Assembly (NCBI GenBank): GCA_903887035.1
Contig: CAISOG010000193.1
Span: 1-6,053, forward strand
Length of the DNA stretch: 6,053 nt
Source: an uncultured Holosporaceae bacterium
GTDB lineage: Bacteria > Pseudomonadota > Alphaproteobacteria > CAISOG01
Direction of reading: 5' to 3'
Shown: piece after piece, positions 3,944 through 6,053 of the stretch
Position numbering within the stretch: position 1 is the first letter of the stretch
Layout of the letters: each line of letters starts with the position of its first letter
Position numbers and translations under genes: made by a program
Notes under the pieces: model-generated
Seen by the model: only the letters and a program-made list of their open reading frames with translations
What the model was told of the DNA's origin: nothing
Database searches by the model: none

Positions 3944-5229
3944 TGTATCTGGATATTGTTGTTCTGCTGTTGTTGATTCTGGTCAACGGCCTGTTTGTAT
4001 TGGCGGAAATGGCGGTGGTATCATCGCGCCGCACCCGATTGCAACAGGCGGCTGGCCAGGGCAATCATGGTGCCAAGGCGGCGTTAGCCCTGTTGGATCA
4101 GCCATCCCGCTTTTTCTCCACCGTTCAGATTGTCATTACCCTAATCGCCACCATTACCGGTGCTTTTGGTGCGACGGAGCTGGGGCATCATTTGGTGCCG
4201 GCGGTGCAACAAATTGCCTTGTTGGCGCCTTACGCCGATGCCATATCCTTTGGCCTGGTGGTGGTGGCGATTACCTTTTTCAGCCTGGTGTTGGGCGAAT
4301 TGGTGCCCAAAAACCTGGCCTTGGCCAATGCGGAGCATTTTGCCGCTGCGCTTTCGCCTTTTATGGCCTTTCTGACCCGCCTGCTGCACCCTTTTAGCGT
4401 GGTGTTGGTATGGGTCAGCAATCGGCTGCTAAAGCTGTTGCCCACCCGTGATTCGCAACATCCCGCCGTCAGCGATGAGGAAATCAACATTTTGATGCAG
4501 CAGGGTTTTGAAGCTGGCCTGTTCCATGCCAAAGAAAAAGAAATGGTCGACATGGTGCTGCGTTTTGGCGATCGCAAGGTCAATTCGGTGATGACCCCGC
4601 GTACCCAGATCGTCTGGCTGGATCTGGCCAGCGATCCCGCTGAACAGAAGCAGGTGATTGCCAACAGCCTGCTTTCCCGCCTGCCGCTGATGCATACCAA
4701 CACCGAACAGGTGGTCGGGGTGGTTGAGGTAAAAAAGCTGCTGGCGCAACAGTTGGCGGGGCTGCCCTTTGACCTGGGTGCGGTGGCCGATCCCGCCCTG
4801 TATGTGCCAGAAACCGCCCCCGCGATTCGGGCGCTGGAACTGATTAAGCAGCATCAGGCGGCGATGGCGCTGGTCGTTGATGAATATGGCGATATCCAGG
4901 GGTTGGTGACGGCGACTGACCTGGTCGAGGCCTTGGTAGGCGATCTGCCGTCTCTGGACGCCGATAACAGCCCGTCGGCGGTGCAGCGGGAGGATGGATC
5001 CTGGTTGATTGATGGTATCCTACCGCTGGCAGAGCTTAGCGTGCTGTTGCCCGACATGGCGATGCCAGAGGTTGAGGATGGGGGGGTTACCACCGTCGGC
5101 GGCCTGGTGATGCGCCAGCTGAAAAAGATTCCCGCCCCCGCTGATCATGTAACCATCGGTGGCTATCGGATTGAGGTGGTCGATATGGATGGCCGCCGCG
5201 TCGATAAGGTGTTGATTACCTTAGTTTAG
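3943..5229 (+). CDS. HlyC/CorC-family protein (DUF21-CBS-CBS-CorC_HlyC)
   Basis: The 428-residue protein has a DUF21/CNNM membrane domain (about 1-175; helices near 3-25, 58-75, 100-120, 140-165; motif GELVPKNLAL at 118-127). A tandem CBS pair follows (about 212-335; VMTPRT at 216-221 and VVDEYGDIQGLVTATDLVEALVG at 311-333), then a C-terminal CorC_HlyC domain (about 345-425; DGSWLIDG, EVVDMDGRRVDKV). Relatives include CorB/CorC-type and MpfA magnesium exporters and PaeA (YtfL) polyamine exporters; hemolysin is a historical name. Divalent cation or polyamine efflux controlled by nucleotide binding to the CBS pair is the likely role, but the substrate cannot be told from sequence. ATG 3943 shares an A with the upstream TGA stop; readings starting earlier lie inside exoD. 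The gene is intact and is followed 20 bp later by an IS element. Confidence 0.93.
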   Translation: MYLDIVVLLLLILVNGLFVLAEMAVVSSRRTRLQQAAGQGNHGAKAALALLDQPSRFFSTVQIVITLIATITGAFGATELGHHLVPAVQQIALLAPYADAISFGLVVVAITFFSLVLGELVPKNLALANAEHFAAALSPFMAFLTRLLHPFSVVLVWVSNRLLKLLPTRDSQHPAVSDEEINILMQQGFEAGLFHAKEKEMVDMVLRFGDRKVNSVMTPRTQIVWLDLASDPAEQKQVIANSLLSRLPLMHTNTEQVVGVVEVKKLLAQQLAGLPFDLGAVADPALYVPETAPAIRALELIKQHQAAMALVVDEYGDIQGLVTATDLVEALVGDLPSLDADNSPSAVQREDGSWLIDGILPLAELSVLLPDMAMPEVEDGGVTTVGGLVMRQLKKIPAPADHVTIGGYRIEVVDMDGRRVDKVLITLV

Positions 5230-5249
5230 AGGAGTTCATTAAAAACTTA

Positions 5250-5919
5250 GGGGCTGACACCTAACATGAGAAATGTTAGGGTGTTGGGATGTACATAAAG
5301 CATTGTAAGATATCATTAAATAAGCAGTTAGAGCTGCTAAAATTTTTTGTGGCGGGATCAACGGCGCGTACAGCGGCGGAAATGACCCAAATTCACCGAA
5401 ATACGGCGATTAGATTTTTCCACAGATTGCGAGAGAAGATTGCCATTAAACAGCAAGATCGCATCGAGCAATTCTGTGGTAAAATTGAATTGGATGAGAG
5501 CTATTTTGGCGGACAACGAAAGGGCAAACGAGGGCGAGGGGCTAGCAATAAGGTGGCAGTTTTTGGCATCCTTAAGCGTGGCGGCAAGGTGTACACGCAG
5601 ATTATCCTTAACGCCAAGGCTGACAGCTTAATGCCCATTATTCGTGATAAAATAGAACCAGATAGCATTGTTTACACAGATTGCTGGCGCGCCTATAACG
5701 CGCTTGATGTCTCAGAGTTTAAACATTATAGGATTAATCACAGCCAACTCTTTGCCCAAAATACTAATCACATTAACGGGATTGAAAACTTTTGGAATCA
5801 AGCAAAAAGACATATGCGCAAGTTCAACGGCATCCCCCAACAGCATTTCAATTTGTTCTTGAAAGAATGCGAATGGCGCTTTAATATTGGTTCACCTAAG
5901 GAGCAGCTTAAAGCTGAAT
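5250..5919 (+). mobile_element. IS1595-family (IS1016-like) element, left end plus transposase, right end missing
   Basis: The element probably begins at GGGGCTGAC (5250-5258), 20 bp after the preceding gene, and carries one transposase gene. No matching GTCAGCCCC right end appears in the remaining window, although elements of this type usually end soon after the transposase stop. The right end of the recognisable element is near 5910-5919, where IS30-family sequence begins. The missing part may lie beyond the IS30 element (insertion) or be lost (deletion). The left boundary is inferred from the terminal G-run. Confidence 0.65.
5257..5284 (+). promoter_or_regulatory. Hairpin masking the transposase ribosome binding site
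   Basis: CCTAACAT (5260-5267) pairs perfectly with ATGTTAGG (5273-5280) around GAGAA. Three further pairs, ACA with TGT, form outside a bulged G5281. The right arm contains the AGGG (5278-5281) that would serve as the Shine-Dalgarno sequence, 7 nt before the ATG. In read-through transcripts from the upstream operon both arms are present, so transposase translation would be reduced, as known for other insertion sequences such as IS10 and IS50. Confidence 0.55.
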
Positions 5920-5957
5920 TCAAGTTTGAAGTGCAACAAGGTGGATATTTTGGGTAA
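5289..5957 (+). CDS. IS1595-family (IS1016/ISXO2-like) DDE transposase with altered C-terminus
   Basis: The 222-residue protein has an N-terminal HTH-like part (FVAGSTARTAAEMTQIHRNTAIRFFHRLRE, about 20-49, broken here only by reading) and an ISXO2-like DDE domain. Acidic residues are D69 in LDESYFGG, D131 in VYTDCWRAY and E166 in HINGIENFWNQAKRH. GGQRKGKRGRGA and HYRINHSQLFA are further family marks. The expected C-terminus, LKECEWRFN followed by a short Leu/Lys-rich end, is kept only to about K208. The last 14 residues (AEFKFEVQQGGYFG) are encoded antisense to the end of an IS30-family transposase, so this is a fused tail created by a junction near 5910-5914. The core is intact, so activity is possible, but mobility is doubtful without a right end. 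Confidence 0.9.
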   Translation: MYIKHCKISLNKQLELLKFFVAGSTARTAAEMTQIHRNTAIRFFHRLREKIAIKQQDRIEQFCGKIELDESYFGGQRKGKRGRGASNKVAVFGILKRGGKVYTQIILNAKADSLMPIIRDKIEPDSIVYTDCWRAYNALDVSEFKHYRINHSQLFAQNTNHINGIENFWNQAKRHMRKFNGIPQQHFNLFLKECEWRFNIGSPKEQLKAEFKFEVQQGGYFG

Positions 5958-6053
5958 AGGCCTCAAGTGGGGTAAGCCAGTTGAGGTTTTTGCGGGGTGT
6001 AAGATTTTGGTTTAAAATGATTTCTTGATAATCCTCCTTAGAAATTTTCTTTA
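5905..6053 (-). mobile_element. IS30-family element, partial (one end in window)
   Basis: The presence of an IS30-type transposase C-terminus ending at 5920 places the element's end a few to some twenty bases beyond the stop, roughly 5905-5919, where the IS1595 transposase loses family similarity. The exact terminal inverted repeat cannot be fixed because the other end is outside the window. Confidence 0.55.
5920..6053 (-). CDS. IS30-family transposase, C-terminal fragment (continues beyond window)
   Basis: The minus strand is open from the window edge to a TGA at 5922-5920 and encodes 43 residues. They include ISKEDYQEIILNQ, then LTPRKNLNWLTPLEAF, and end in HLVALQT. The pattern N-x-x-PRK-x-L-x-x-x-TP-x-E-x-F is the C-terminal signature of IS30-family transposases, and VALQT is a common end for them. 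The catalytic DDE residues lie outside the window. The last 13 codons and the stop lie antisense to the end of the IS1595 transposase, so one element abuts or sits inside the other. The fragment is too short to judge whether the whole gene is intact. Confidence 0.8.
   Translation of the reverse strand, partial: KKISKEDYQEIILNQNLTPRKNLNWLTPLEAFTQNIHLVALQT

Noticed and set aside
4230..4703. 157-codon minus-strand frame opposite the CorC/HlyC-like gene.
   Set aside because: Antisense shadow; the plus-strand frame has complete DUF21, CBS and CorC_HlyC domains.
5961..5991. Strong terminator-like hairpin (10-bp stem with one mismatch, then TTTTT) just after the IS1595 transposase stop.
   Set aside because: The same bases encode the conserved LNWLTPLE part of the IS30-family transposase on the minus strand, so the pairing is probably a by-product of coding sequence. 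It could still stop plus-strand transcripts by accident.
1..6053. CRISPR array, rRNA or ordinary tRNA gene.
   Set aside because: No regularly spaced repeats, no rRNA-like stretch and no cloverleaf other than the tRNA-like part of ssrA was seen.

Overview
The window most likely comes from an alphaproteobacterium. The strongest evidence is a circularly permuted, two-piece tmRNA gene (ssrA) on the minus strand, with the acceptor piece upstream of the coding piece and an ANDN...ALAA proteolysis tag. A second clue is lnt followed on the same strand by the start of an XRE-type regulator, a neighbourhood I recall from alphaproteobacteria (lnt - HTH regulator - metK). The genus cannot be told from the sequence.

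Layout, left to right. Positions 1-86 (minus) hold the N-terminus of an HTH regulator, with a TTG start and its own promoter in an AT-rich spacer. Positions 229-1878 (minus) are a complete lnt (apolipoprotein N-acyltransferase) with its E-K-C triad. Positions 1879-2499 look empty if one only searches for proteins, but hold the lnt promoter and leader with two inverted repeats, then ssrA with a terminator-like hairpin, and then two divergent promoters. Positions 2500-3160 (plus) are a toxin-first type II toxin-antitoxin pair (RelE/HigB-like toxin, XRE antitoxin). Its promoter has a perfect inverted repeat filling the -35/-10 spacer, and a terminator follows at 3249-3280. Positions 3296-5229 (plus) are a two-gene unit, an ExoD-family membrane protein and a DUF21-CBS-CorC_HlyC transporter-like protein, with stop and start sharing one base. 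Positions 5250-6053 are mobile DNA: the left part of an IS1595-family (IS1016-like) element whose transposase runs into the end of an oppositely oriented IS30-family transposase that continues out of the window.

How the parts relate. Lnt and the CorC/HlyC-like protein are envelope functions. The toxin-antitoxin operon is transcribed divergently from ssrA; toxins of this superfamily cut mRNA on the ribosome, and tmRNA rescues the stalled ribosomes, so the neighbourhood may be functionally meaningful, although chance is possible. The IS cluster sits directly behind the exoD-like/corC-like unit. The transposase start lies behind a hairpin that could mask its ribosome binding site in read-through transcripts.

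I see no CRISPR array, rRNA gene or ordinary tRNA gene. Nothing here is convincingly a new protein system. The most noteworthy items are the permuted tmRNA with its unusual T-loop and long tag, its toxin neighbour, the operator-in-spacer promoter, and the IS30/IS1595 junction that rewrites a transposase C-terminus.
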